A stretch of 28,678 bases of DNA, taken from a virus. Location of the stretch: the IMG/VR virus record IMGVR_UViG_3300034062_003694, positions 1 to 28,678 of that record, one strand, 5' to 3'. The notes under the pieces were generated by a model. That model saw nothing but the letters and a program-made list of their open reading frames with translations. It did not search any database and was not told the origin of the DNA. The translations under genes were made by a program, and so were the position numbers. Of this stretch, positions 1 through 7,369 are shown piece after piece; within the stretch, counting starts at the first letter, position 1; each line of letters opens with the position of its first letter.

Positions 1-108
1 CATCTCGGCCTGCGCCTCCGTGGGCAGGCGACTGAACCATGATCGTTTTGGGCGATGGATCGTGCCGACGGCCTGCACGACGCTTTGCAGTGCGGACTTC
101 TTCGCCAT
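1..108 (-). CDS. Start of a small unknown phage protein, cut by the window edge
   Basis: An ATG at 106-108 opens a frame that stays open to base 1, giving 36 visible residues that begin MAKKSALQSVVQAVG and continue with a TrpPheSer-x-LeuPro segment. It lies four bases after the stop of the HELLH gene, which is operon-like spacing in the same direction as everything else. Basic N-termini followed by W-F-x-x-L-P remind me of small helix-turn-helix phage proteins, but that is a memory-based impression and too little is visible to assign a function. It is too short for a default ORF caller. The rest lies outside the window. Confidence 0.5.
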   Translation of the reverse strand, partial: MAKKSALQSVVQAVGTIHRPKRSWFSRLPTEAQAEM

Positions 109-112
109 GCGG

Positions 113-400
113 TCACTCCGTTTCGCGGTAGCCAAGCGTCCAGAGAACGCGAGCGATGTCGCGGGCGCTCTCGGTGATGTGCTCCTCCGAGACAGTCGGG
201 AAGCAGACGTGGAGGAGTTCGTGGATGATCGTCTCGAGACGAGCACGCTTGGAGAGCCGCTCGTCGACCAGAATCTTCCGTGGCATCTCCGGGTTCTTCG
301 CATCCGGCAGATACGCCCAGCCGGCCGCCTGACCCTTGAGCCGACAGAACCGCAGGAGCCAGCGAGCCCCGGCCACGGTGAAATGGTGGTCTTCCGGCAT
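113..400 (-). CDS. Small HELLH zinc-metallopeptidase-like protein
   Basis: This 95-residue protein carries HELLHV at about residues 60-65, an exact HExxH zinc-binding and catalytic motif. A downstream helix has SEEHITESARDIA, whose glutamates could supply the third zinc ligand as in gluzincin or SprT-like families. The segment before it (PRKILVDERLSKRARLETII) looks like the strand and helix that lead into the active site. Small one-domain proteins like this are common in phage genomes, often near structural or lysis genes. Its substrate is unknown: virion maturation, host protein cleavage and a purely structural zinc site are all possible. It is preceded by a 115-bp gap, so it may have its own promoter. 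The protease fold is likely, but activity is inferred. Confidence 0.75.
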   Translation of the reverse strand: MPEDHHFTVAGARWLLRFCRLKGQAAGWAYLPDAKNPEMPRKILVDERLSKRARLETIIHELLHVCFPTVSEEHITESARDIARVLWTLGYRETE

Positions 401-515
401 CTCTAAAGTGTCGGCCGGTAGCCTAATCTGTCAAGGGGAGTTTCGCTGCGATCTGGGGCAGCGCGCAATCGCGAGAGAAAAAGCCAGGATTTGACGTGCG
501 CTCTTCCGACTGACA
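401..515 (-). promoter_or_regulatory. Intergenic gap with weak promoter-like and hairpin signals
   Basis: This gap separates the lectin gene from the HELLH gene. On the minus strand it has a perfect TTGACA (434-429), but no convincing -10 box 16-18 bases downstream. Three bases after it is TTAGGCTAC (426-418), a 9-mer that recurs in the gap before the capsid gene at 20951-20943. A hairpin with a 6-bp stem (CGCTGC/GCAGCG, 8-base loop) spans 444-463 and has no T-tract after it on the minus strand. The gap may hold a promoter or processing site; the evidence is weak. Confidence 0.25.
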
Positions 516-1490
516 TTAGAGTTCAAGGGCAGCCCCGTCGTTATAAAGGGCCGCGATTTCGCTATCAGTTAGTGCGCGACCAAAAATAGCGAAGGCGTCA
601 ATATCGCAGGCTTCCCCTGTGCCGATTTGCATCCCCGTACTGCTGGAAGTGACGTTCGCTGTTTGAGTGGAACGCAGCACCCCGTTTGACCAGATTGCAA
701 ATAAATTAGCTGACCGTGTAACCACAATGTGATTAAACACACCGGGAGTAATTACAGCCTGTATTTGCACAGCAGCAGATGAGTTGTTTGCAAAATATAG
801 GTTGCTGGCATCACCAAAAAACGCACACCCGTCGGCCAGTTGCCCAACCGGCTGACTGCTAGGATTTGCGCCGCGTTTTAGCCAAAACGACAAAGAAAAA
901 TCCCCTGTCGGAACGCCCCTACTACTGTAAAGATTGTTTGATCCGTTGAACCTCGCGCAGTTTCCGGCCAACCCGGAGACAAACTGAACGCCGCCGTTAT
1001 TGGTGAAACTGTTTCCGTTTCCTGAACTATCCGAAAGGTCCGAAAGCCGCCAGAAGGCGAGAAGTTGACTGGTGTCAAACACTCCAGGCGTCACCGCAGT
1101 GGTCGCACTGCCGTAAGCCCCCTGACCAATGGCGTTCACCGCAGATACGCGGAAGACATACGCCGTCCCGCTTGTTAGCCCCGTCACTGTTGCGCTCGTC
1201 GCCGTGGACGTTCCGTCCGAGAACGTCGCCCACGTGCTGCCTCCGTTGCTGCTGAACTGCACGACGTAGTCGGTGATGGCGTAGCCACCGTTGTCTGCCG
1301 GTGCCGTCCAGTTGACAGTTGCCTGCGTGTCGCCTGGGATTGCTGTCGCGCTGGTCGGCGCGCCTGGGCGAGCCGGCCAAGTGTCGGCCAGACGCAGCCG
1401 GTACACCTCCCGCATCGTCCACATTCCGCTGGCGGACGATTTGGTCGGCGACGCAATCGCCCCGAGCACGCCACCGAGAAGGTCGCGCAT
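516..1490 (-). CDS. Tail or virion adhesin: anchor, fibronectin III domain and LamG-like lectin domain
   Basis: The 324-residue protein has three parts. Residues 1-40 form an anchor ending in GMWTMREVYRLRLADTWP; similar G-x-W-T/S-x-x-E-x-Y-x-x-R-x-x-x-x-W-P segments start many environmental phage structural proteins. Residues about 42-136 are a fibronectin type III domain (P-x-A-P-T-S at the start, WTAPADNGG, ITDYVVQ, YVFRVSAVNAIGQG). Residues about 139-320 look like a concanavalin-A/LamG-3 sandwich (LLAFWRLSD, FSLSFWLKRG, FNHIVVTRS, DIDAFAIFGRALTDSEIAALYN). FN3 plus lectin suggests binding to cell-surface sugars. The lectin half is much AT-richer (26 of 60 GC at 721-780) than the FN3 half (40 of 60 at 1201-1260), which suggests a swapped domain. 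It starts one base after the previous stop. Confidence 0.85.
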   Translation of the reverse strand: MRDLLGGVLGAIASPTKSSASGMWTMREVYRLRLADTWPARPGAPTSATAIPGDTQATVNWTAPADNGGYAITDYVVQFSSNGGSTWATFSDGTSTATSATVTGLTSGTAYVFRVSAVNAIGQGAYGSATTAVTPGVFDTSQLLAFWRLSDLSDSSGNGNSFTNNGGVQFVSGLAGNCARFNGSNNLYSSRGVPTGDFSLSFWLKRGANPSSQPVGQLADGCAFFGDASNLYFANNSSAAVQIQAVITPGVFNHIVVTRSANLFAIWSNGVLRSTQTANVTSSSTGMQIGTGEACDIDAFAIFGRALTDSEIAALYNDGAALEL

Positions 1491-1491
1491 A

Positions 1492-1866
1492 TTACGACAG
1501 TTCCTTCCAGAACGCGCTGGCCTTGAGTTTGGATGCGGTGCCGGCGGCGACGTAGATCGACTCGTCCTCCATCACCGACACGCCGGCGTCCTTCGTGACG
1601 ACGTACAGCGACGCGGCGGCTGGCACGGCGACCCGTGACGCCAGTTCGTATTCGGTTCCCGTATTCGTCGCTGACGTATACATCGACACCGTCACGACGA
1701 CGGCATTCGCCGTGTCCGTGTTTGCGACAATCACGCCGTCAATCAAAAACACTTTCCCGCTTGAGGCCGGATTGCTGACAAGCTGGCTTGCTGCTGTCGT
1801 TGCCAGCGATACCATTGAGTTATTTGCGTAGACGTTCGTAGCGCTGTTCAGGTTTGGGTTTGCCAT
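1492..1866 (-). CDS. Small beta-rich virion protein of unknown role
   Basis: This 124-residue protein is rich in Thr, Ser, Ala and Val and predicted by eye to be mostly beta strands (KVFLIDGVIVANTD, AVVVTVSMYTS, ASLYVVTKD, ESIYVAAG). It has no signal peptide or enzyme motif. It sits between the GRTG fibre and the FN3/lectin protein, eight bases from one and one base from the other, so a part in the fibre or tail tip is likely. I recognise the general style (short phage beta-sandwich with SSGKVF and a ...AGTASKL... end) but not a named family. It could be a fibre-connecting or accessory structural protein. Confidence 0.7.
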   Translation of the reverse strand: MANPNLNSATNVYANNSMVSLATTAASQLVSNPASSGKVFLIDGVIVANTDTANAVVVTVSMYTSATNTGTEYELASRVAVPAAASLYVVTKDAGVSVMEDESIYVAAGTASKLKASAFWKELS

Positions 1867-1874
1867 TGTGCGAC

Positions 1875-3767
1875 CTAAGTGAGTGCCAGGACTAATCCGA
1901 GTTTGACGCCGCCAGACGGCCCCGTCGGAAGCGTTAGGTTCAACGCTGGCGGCGACCCAGTGATCGACGCGGAAGCTGCCGTGCCGCCCGTGACGGTGCC
2001 GATAATGAGGCTTTGGGCCGTCAGCGCGCCGATCGTGATCGAACCGTTTGCGGTAGTCAGGCTTACGTTACTGCCAGCGACGATGCTGACTGATCCCGTC
2101 TGCCCGTTTAGTGACTGAACGTAATCGTGACCATGAGTGCTTGATGCTGCCGTGACGTCGGACGCCGAGAGGCTGACAGCCCCCGTCCGTCCGTTGACGC
2201 TGATGACGTTCGCAACACTCGTCAGATTTGTGATTTCAGATGCGAGGTGCGTGTGCGATGCCGCGGCGGCTGTCAGGTCGGCGGCCGTCAGTGAAACAAC
2301 GCCAGTTCGACCCTGCACGCTCACGACGTTGGCGACGCTGGTCAGGTTCGCGACTTCAGACGCAAGATGCGTGTGCGATGCCGCGGCGGCTGTCAGGTCG
2401 GCGCGAGTGATCGTCACTGCGCCGGTGCGCCCCTGAACGCTGGAGACATTTGCCACGCTCGTGATGTTTCCGATGTCGGAGACGGTCAGCACGACAGCCC
2501 CAGTCCTGCCGGCCACGCTCGTGACGTTCCCCACGCCGCCGCCGCCCGACGCGATCGTGATGCTTCCGGCAGCGGTCGTGACTGTGACGTTGCTCCCGGC
2601 AACAATGGAGAGGCTGCCGGTCTGTGCGTTCAACGTCTGAACGTAGTCGTGGGCGTGGGTAGCCGACGCAGCGGATACGTCTGCGGTCGTCAGCGTCACG
2701 GCGCCAGTGCGGCCGGCGACGCTCACGACATTGGCGACACTCGTGAGGTTCGATATATCGGAGGCGAGATGCGCGTGTGTCGTCGCGGCGGCCGTCAGGT
2801 CAGCGCGGGTGATCGTTACTGCTCCCGTGCGACCTTGGACGCTTGCGACATTCGCAACGCTCGTCAGCCCGACTACGTCTGAAACGCCATGCGTATGCGT
2901 AGCCGGCTGAAAGACTGTCGGCACAGACGACAGCGACGTGTACGAGATGGTGGGGATGCGGGCGATATTGAAAACGCCAGTCGTCACGTCCGTAGCGGCG
3001 TGTGTGTGCGACGCGGCAGCGGCAGTGATTTCCGTGCGGCTGATGACAACGCCGCCAGTGCGACCATTCACGCTGGAAACAGGCCCGTACTTTGCCGCTT
3101 CAGTAGCAAAGTCGGTAATGAAACTTGCGGCGTGCGTGTGAACGGCAGCGGCGCATGACAGCTCCGTTGAAGTCAGGACAACAGTCCCGGTTCGCCCGTT
3201 GACGCTTGACACGGGGCCATACTTCGCGGCCTGCGTTGCGAAGTCTGTGATGCTTGCCGCCAGATGCGTGTGCGTCGACTCGGCAGCAGTCAAGTCGGCG
3301 GCTGTCAGGGCTACAGTTCCGGTGCGCCCGTTGACGGAGAATACCGTTGGTGCGGCGTATCCAGTGATCTGTGCCGTTGAGTGCGTGTGCGAAAAAGCGG
3401 CCGCCGTCAAATCCGACGCGGTGAGCGAGACAGTCCCGGTGCGGCCGTTGATGCTGGCAACGCCAGCGGGGGCGAGTCCGACGATGTCAGTCGCGTTGTG
3501 TGTGTGTGCGGATGCTGCCGCGTCAAGTTCAGCCCTGGTGACGACGACGTTGCCTGTTCGGCCCTGCACCGACTGCACCGGCACATTGCGTCCGATGATC
3601 GTGAACGACCCGCTGGTCGTTGTGACGGTGATGTTCGCTCCGGCCTCGACCATGAGGCTGGGCACCTGGGCCTGCCATGCCGTCCCGACGCCCACGTCGA
3701 CTGTTTCGTTGTTCGTGATGACCGTTGAGATGCCGGTGGCCCCAACGACGGTGACGTTGATGCTCAT
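1875..3767 (-). CDS. Long tail fibre with 11 GRTG / HxH repeats
   Basis: The 630-residue protein has 11 copies of a (V/I)(N/Q/A)GRTG-x-V-x-(L/I) unit, most followed by a helical A-A-A stretch and a Thr/Ser-HisXHis motif (11 HxH motifs, mostly HTH, plus HAH and HGH). Two related but different units (NAQTGSLSI, NGQTGSVSI) interrupt the series. Such V-N-G-x-T-G-x-V-x-L repeats are typical of trimeric phage side-tail and tail fibres. Evenly spaced HxH motifs bind iron along the axis of the T4 gp37 needle, so metal-stabilised trimers are plausible. The N-terminus (INVTVVGATGISTVITNN) probably attaches to the tail and the short Gly/Pro end (about 600-630) forms the tip. It overlaps the upstream gene by ATGA. 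Confidence 0.88.
   Translation of the reverse strand: MSINVTVVGATGISTVITNNETVDVGVGTAWQAQVPSLMVEAGANITVTTTSGSFTIIGRNVPVQSVQGRTGNVVVTRAELDAAASAHTHNATDIVGLAPAGVASINGRTGTVSLTASDLTAAAFSHTHSTAQITGYAAPTVFSVNGRTGTVALTAADLTAAESTHTHLAASITDFATQAAKYGPVSSVNGRTGTVVLTSTELSCAAAVHTHAASFITDFATEAAKYGPVSSVNGRTGGVVISRTEITAAAASHTHAATDVTTGVFNIARIPTISYTSLSSVPTVFQPATHTHGVSDVVGLTSVANVASVQGRTGAVTITRADLTAAATTHAHLASDISNLTSVANVVSVAGRTGAVTLTTADVSAASATHAHDYVQTLNAQTGSLSIVAGSNVTVTTAAGSITIASGGGGVGNVTSVAGRTGAVVLTVSDIGNITSVANVSSVQGRTGAVTITRADLTAAAASHTHLASEVANLTSVANVVSVQGRTGVVSLTAADLTAAAASHTHLASEITNLTSVANVISVNGRTGAVSLSASDVTAASSTHGHDYVQSLNGQTGSVSIVAGSNVSLTTANGSITIGALTAQSLIIGTVTGGTAASASITGSPPALNLTLPTGPSGGVKLGLVLALT
2248..2403 (-). 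repeat. Exact 36-bp direct repeat inside the fibre gene, 120 bp apart
   Basis: The 36 bases at 2248-2283 recur without change at 2368-2403. Each copy encodes the same TADL/RADLTAAAASHTH-type segment of the GRTG/HxH fibre. The 120-bp spacing is 40 codons, one fibre unit, so unequal recombination would change fibre length without breaking the frame. Confidence 0.85.
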
Positions 3768-4132
3768 GGGTTCGTCACCGTCACAGTGCCGGAGAGAACG
3801 GTTCTGGTGACAAGGCCGGTGTCAACCCACCGCATGTACCAGCGATAGGCGATCCCCGGCGAGAGTTGGCTCGTTTGCGACTCGGAGAGGCCGAGCAGGA
3901 TTTGCCCCTGCGCGAGGTTTGTGTTGCTGATAGAGAACGTCACCGCGATGGAGCCGACTGTCTCGACGAACGACGAGCCGCCGCCGCCGGACGCAAAAAC
4001 GGCCGTGACGTAGATCGGGGCCGTCATCTGAAAGCCCGTCAGGTTGCGGTCGAAGTCCAGCGCAATGGCGACTTCATCCCCCTGGACGAAGGTGATGTCG
4101 AGCGAGCCGGGGAGTTGCGTAAAGACGGCCAT
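3764..4132 (-). CDS. Baseplate or fibre-anchor-like beta protein
   Basis: This 122-residue protein starts MAVFTQLPGSLDITFVQGDE and has strand-like blocks: VAIALDFDRNLTGF, IYVTAVFASG, IAVTFSISNTNLAQGQILLGLSESQTSQL, YRWYMRWVD and VLSGTVTVTNP. The pattern of an 'oomph'-type input (F-x-Q-G-D-x-x-x-x-x-x-D) and a final Y-x-W-x-x-x-x-x-D...V-x-x-G-x-x-x-V resembles the N-terminal domain of BppU-like phage baseplate proteins. That domain usually fixes a fibre to the tail, and this gene directly precedes the GRTG fibre with an ATGA overlap. The family call is from pattern only. Confidence 0.75.
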   Translation of the reverse strand: MAVFTQLPGSLDITFVQGDEVAIALDFDRNLTGFQMTAPIYVTAVFASGGGGSSFVETVGSIAVTFSISNTNLAQGQILLGLSESQTSQLSPGIAYRWYMRWVDTGLVTRTVLSGTVTVTNP

Positions 4133-4133
4133 A

Positions 4134-4418
4134 TTATCGTATTGTAGCCTTTCTGGCGTTGTGAATGGCTCGTTTTACGAGCATTCGCCCTACGGCGTCG
4201 ATGAACGGCAGGCCGCGTGCGGCGGCCTCCTCTCGCATGACAGCCACCACCTCCTCGATCCGCTCTGGCCTGCTGCATTCGTCTGGCCCCCAGGCGTCCA
4301 TCTGGGCCGCCTTGGCCCGACAGGAGCATGCGGGTGTGGGCTCGATGCCGATGCGTTTCAAGAGCTTGGAGAGTTCTGTGCCGGGGCGGCCAGATTGCGG
4401 TGGCGGTGGAGTTAGCAT
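4134..4418 (-). CDS. Small Cys-x-Cys protein of unknown function
   Basis: The 94-residue protein contains GTELSKLLKRIGIEPTPACSCRAKAAQMDAWGPDEC within its first half: a helix, then Cys-Ser-Cys, an A-x-x-M-D-x-W-G stretch and a further Cys. The second half is helical and rich in Glu and Arg (IEEVVAVMREEAAARGLPF, GRMLVKRAIHNARK). I have seen this G-T-x-L-x-x-L-L-x-x-x-G-I...C-x-C...M-D layout in phage tail regions, always without a known role. The cysteines suggest metal binding or a disulphide. It starts three bases after the previous stop and has no obvious Shine-Dalgarno, so reinitiation is likely. Confidence 0.75.
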   Translation of the reverse strand: MLTPPPPQSGRPGTELSKLLKRIGIEPTPACSCRAKAAQMDAWGPDECSRPERIEEVVAVMREEAAARGLPFIDAVGRMLVKRAIHNARKATIR

Positions 4419-4421
4419 TCG

Positions 4422-4967
4422 TTAAACAAAAGTAACCGTTTCATTAATGTCATCGCAGAGGAATATGGCGTTCACCATGCCGTTTGCATTGCTTGTTGTT
4501 GAGTGTCGCCACACAAACCCAGTAAGACTCCCTGGCGAACTTTCTTCAATTGTCAACCTAAACCGCGAATTTCCTTCCCCTCCGTCTGCTCTGGAAATTG
4601 TGCCAGACGAAGCATTCCTCTGCCCCTCTTGGTAAGCCCCCGAAGGCCGCACGCCGTCAACAACTGCCGACAGGGCGCTGCCATTAACTTCGTATGACTG
4701 CGTTTCTCCAGTATTCATAGCCGAACACAGAACAACTATTTTTGCGGGTTTTTTGTCTGAAAATGTTAGCGTCACCGCAGAGGGGTTGGTTCCTGTTTCG
4801 GCTCTTCCCTGCCAAAAACCATCTGGAACTCCGTCGTATGTTCCGTATTTAATAATGTTTCCGCTTATTGCTATTTGCAATCCCGGCCAGTCGTTCGATT
4901 GGGATAGAACGTCTATTTGCTGACATTTATCGCTGCAACACTTTGAGCAAGACAGTCCAAGAAACAT
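4422..4967 (-). CDS. Tail-associated protein with a cysteine cluster near the N-terminus
   Basis: The ATG at 4967 overlaps the preceding stop as ATGA; a GTG one codon upstream is the alternative. The 181 residues begin MFLGLSCSKCCSDKCQQ, four cysteines within nine residues. The rest has beta-type segments (GLQIAISGNIIKYG, SAVTLTFSDKKPAKIVVLCSAMNTG, YEVNGSALSAVV, FRLTIEESSPG) and ends NAIFLCDDINETVTFV. It has the look of a beta-sandwich domain, perhaps carbohydrate binding, but I recognise no family. The hydrophobic-Cys start could be read as a lipobox (LSC), though no positive n-region precedes it. The gene is AT-richer (29 of 60 GC at 4741-4800) than the repeat protein next to it (37 of 60 at 6061-6120), suggesting separate acquisition. 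Confidence 0.7.
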   Translation of the reverse strand: MFLGLSCSKCCSDKCQQIDVLSQSNDWPGLQIAISGNIIKYGTYDGVPDGFWQGRAETGTNPSAVTLTFSDKKPAKIVVLCSAMNTGETQSYEVNGSALSAVVDGVRPSGAYQEGQRNASSGTISRADGGEGNSRFRLTIEESSPGSLTGFVWRHSTTSNANGMVNAIFLCDDINETVTFV

Positions 4968-7363
4968 CACTCACACTCCGCCGCAATCAGATACCACTGG
5001 CTGCCTTCCTTCGACATCGCGCAGTTGCGCGACCCGCTGGCCGTCGTACCAACAGCTCCGAAGTTATTGATGACGCTGATCGTCCCGGTCGGCGAGGTGG
5101 AAAGCGTAATGCTCTTTGTCTGCCCCTTCGTCCATCGTCCAGTGAACGTCCCTGTCCTAAACGTGATTGGGGCTGGCGACACGACGTACCACGCCGTCGA
5201 GCCCCCGAAGTCTTTCCCCTTGACTACGGCAAGCCCAGGCACGCCTCCGCTACTCCCCCCGTCGAAGCCCTCGTAGTGGCCGACGGCGTTGTATGCCTGC
5301 ACCTCGGTGGTGGTGCCTTGAATTTTTATGCTGCTCTGCGATCTAAATTCCCACTGACCAGAGCCGGCGCGATCGGCCATCTTTACCGACGAAGAGCTGC
5401 CGCCGGTCAACGCAAAGAACTGGTCGCCGAACTTCCCGATTGCGAGCGGGTTTTCATCAACCTCGATGCTGTCAAAGAACTTGTTTGTGACATTGACCTG
5501 CTCTGGATTTTGCCGCCCCGCATACGGTTGCACGGTCATCAGACGCTCGGCATCGCGATCCCATCCGCTTGTGTCCTCCGTCGTGGCCGCGTGCATCGGA
5601 ATTGGGGCCGGCGCGATGACGATATTCACCGTCTGTTCGACGTTGTCTGGGTCTTTCGCTTTGGCATAGGCAAGCCCGTTCGGCAGATCAAGGTTTGTGT
5701 AGGCGTCGAAAACGCTCTTCACCTCGACTACCGGCCCTTGGTCTGCTGGTCTGACATACCACGTTGAGCCGTGCTGCCACGGCGTATCTCTTCCGATCGG
5801 CGTTGCAAGCTCTCCTGTGTAGACCTTGGAACCACTGCCGCCAGTCAGCGCGAAGAACTGATCGTTGAACTTCCCGATTGCGATCGGCTTGCCCTCTAAC
5901 TCGATCTCCTCGAAGAATTTGTTCGTGACATAGACGTCCGCCGCGGCCTGTCGCCCGTCAGCAGGCTGAACGGTGAGCGTCTTCTGGTCGTTTTGCTGCC
6001 ACGTTCCAGTCTCCTCGGTTTGGGCAACGTGCATCGGGATCGGCGCCGGCGAGATCACGATGTTGGTTGTCGACCCTGCGTCGTCCGGGTCTTTCACCTT
6101 CGCGAAGGCGACACCGCTGTGAAGGTCAAGGTGCGAGTAGGTGTCGAAGACGCTCTTGACCGCGACCGGCTGATCTTGCCCAGTGGGGTCGACGAACCAC
6201 GTTGACCCGCGCTGCCACGGCGTGTCCTTGTCGCCGAACTCTGTCCTGACGCCAGCCTTGACGGTGCTCGCAACTGGGCCGGCAATAACGTGATACGCCG
6301 TCCCGATCTTGCCGATGGCGAGCGGCTTGTCGCCGGCTTCAATAGTGTCGAAATGCTTGTTGACTGCGACAATCTGCCGCGTCTGCGGGATGCCGGCCGA
6401 AGGCAGAACAGTGACGAGCTTCTCTTCGTCACGCTGCCAATCGTTTCCGTTCGCGTACCTCGCGGCGTGCAGCGGCACAGGTGGCGGCCCGATCACGACG
6501 TTCGCTGTCTGGCCGTCGCCGGCTGGCGAGATTGTCTTCGTGAACACGACGCCGTGCGGAAGATCAAGCGTCGAGTAGTTGTCGAATACGCTGTAGACCT
6601 CGTATTCGTGCGTGCTTGAGGTGCCGCGGACATACCGCAAGGAACCTCTATTCCAATCGCCGGGCGTGCTCGTCCCCAGCCTTGTCGGCGGTGCATTCTC
6701 TGCCTCCGTGACGATCAAATTCCCGTCGACGTTTTTGGACACGACGCACCAAGTCATCGTCGGCGTCGGGCCTGACGCAGTGCCCTGCGTGGCCGTGGAG
6801 AGCGGGTAGTACGCCTGGCTGACGTTGCCTGCGGTCGCCGTCTTGCCCGTGGCGACGATTTGGCCGTTGACGACGGCGTAGAAGCCGATCTCCCTGCGCT
6901 CCCCCTTCTGCCACTCCCCGTCTGAAACACGGTACGCAGCCAGCGTCGTATCCGCCTGCGGCCCCTCGACCGCGACGTTCGCGCCTCCACGACTCTTCGA
7001 GACGATGCACCAAGTCATCGTCGGCGTCGGTCCTACCTTCTCCGACGGGTCGCCGTTGGGGAGCGCGATGAAGTCGCCGCACACGTTCAGGGCCGTCGCC
7101 GTGCCGTCGGCGGCCGTCGAGACAAGGCCGTAGGCCGTGCCGGTGTGCGTATAGAACGAGACTTGCGCGGTGCTGCCTTGATTCCAAGACACGGTTCTGG
7201 GGTACGCGGCGAGCCGGATGGGCTGCGGCGTCGACGCCGGAATCGTCTCAAACCTCGTCGGTATCTTGGTCGCCCCCGGCCCGTCGGGCATCCCATCAAC
7301 GCGCGCGATCGTGCGCTTAATGTCCTTGTGCAGGCCGTCGCTGATGAGAAAGCCGCGTGCCAT
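4967..7363 (-). CDS. Large repeat protein of the distal tail, alternating A and B modules
   Basis: The 798-residue protein is built of about ten modules of 70-90 residues, each marked by a W-x-x-(G/D)-(S/E) start (Trp near 60, 151, 237, 309, 383, 455, 529, 601, 671, 744). From 237 to about 660 two types alternate three times. Type A has V-x-S-V-F-D-x-Y-x-x-LDLP then NIVI-x-PAPIPMH. Type B has TVQP-x-x-GR then VTNKFFD-x-IE and AIGKF-x-x-x-FFALTGG. The first two modules share GPTPTMTWC-x-VSK. No enzyme motif is visible. Placement after the tape measure and before the fibres suggests a tail-tip, baseplate or spike component, possibly a chain of receptor- or glycan-binding beta domains. The start at 7363 lacks a clear Shine-Dalgarno but is followed by a plausible MARGFLISDGLH. 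Confidence 0.8.
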   Translation of the reverse strand: MARGFLISDGLHKDIKRTIARVDGMPDGPGATKIPTRFETIPASTPQPIRLAAYPRTVSWNQGSTAQVSFYTHTGTAYGLVSTAADGTATALNVCGDFIALPNGDPSEKVGPTPTMTWCIVSKSRGGANVAVEGPQADTTLAAYRVSDGEWQKGERREIGFYAVVNGQIVATGKTATAGNVSQAYYPLSTATQGTASGPTPTMTWCVVSKNVDGNLIVTEAENAPPTRLGTSTPGDWNRGSLRYVRGTSSTHEYEVYSVFDNYSTLDLPHGVVFTKTISPAGDGQTANVVIGPPPVPLHAARYANGNDWQRDEEKLVTVLPSAGIPQTRQIVAVNKHFDTIEAGDKPLAIGKIGTAYHVIAGPVASTVKAGVRTEFGDKDTPWQRGSTWFVDPTGQDQPVAVKSVFDTYSHLDLHSGVAFAKVKDPDDAGSTTNIVISPAPIPMHVAQTEETGTWQQNDQKTLTVQPADGRQAAADVYVTNKFFEEIELEGKPIAIGKFNDQFFALTGGSGSKVYTGELATPIGRDTPWQHGSTWYVRPADQGPVVEVKSVFDAYTNLDLPNGLAYAKAKDPDNVEQTVNIVIAPAPIPMHAATTEDTSGWDRDAERLMTVQPYAGRQNPEQVNVTNKFFDSIEVDENPLAIGKFGDQFFALTGGSSSSVKMADRAGSGQWEFRSQSSIKIQGTTTEVQAYNAVGHYEGFDGGSSGGVPGLAVVKGKDFGGSTAWYVVSPAPITFRTGTFTGRWTKGQTKSITLSTSPTGTISVINNFGAVGTTASGSRNCAMSKEGSQWYLIAAECE

Positions 7364-7369
7364 TTGAGG

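Noticed and set aside
429-434. Strong sigma-70 promoter at TTGACA
   Set aside because: No acceptable -10 box exists at 16-18 bases, so only a weak regulatory note is kept.
444-463. Intrinsic terminator after the lectin gene
   Set aside because: The 6-bp hairpin is not followed by a T-tract on the coding strand.
1875-3767. CRISPR-like regular repeats
   Set aside because: The repeats are codon-phased protein repeats (GRTG/HxH) with diverged sequence, not identical repeats with unique spacers.
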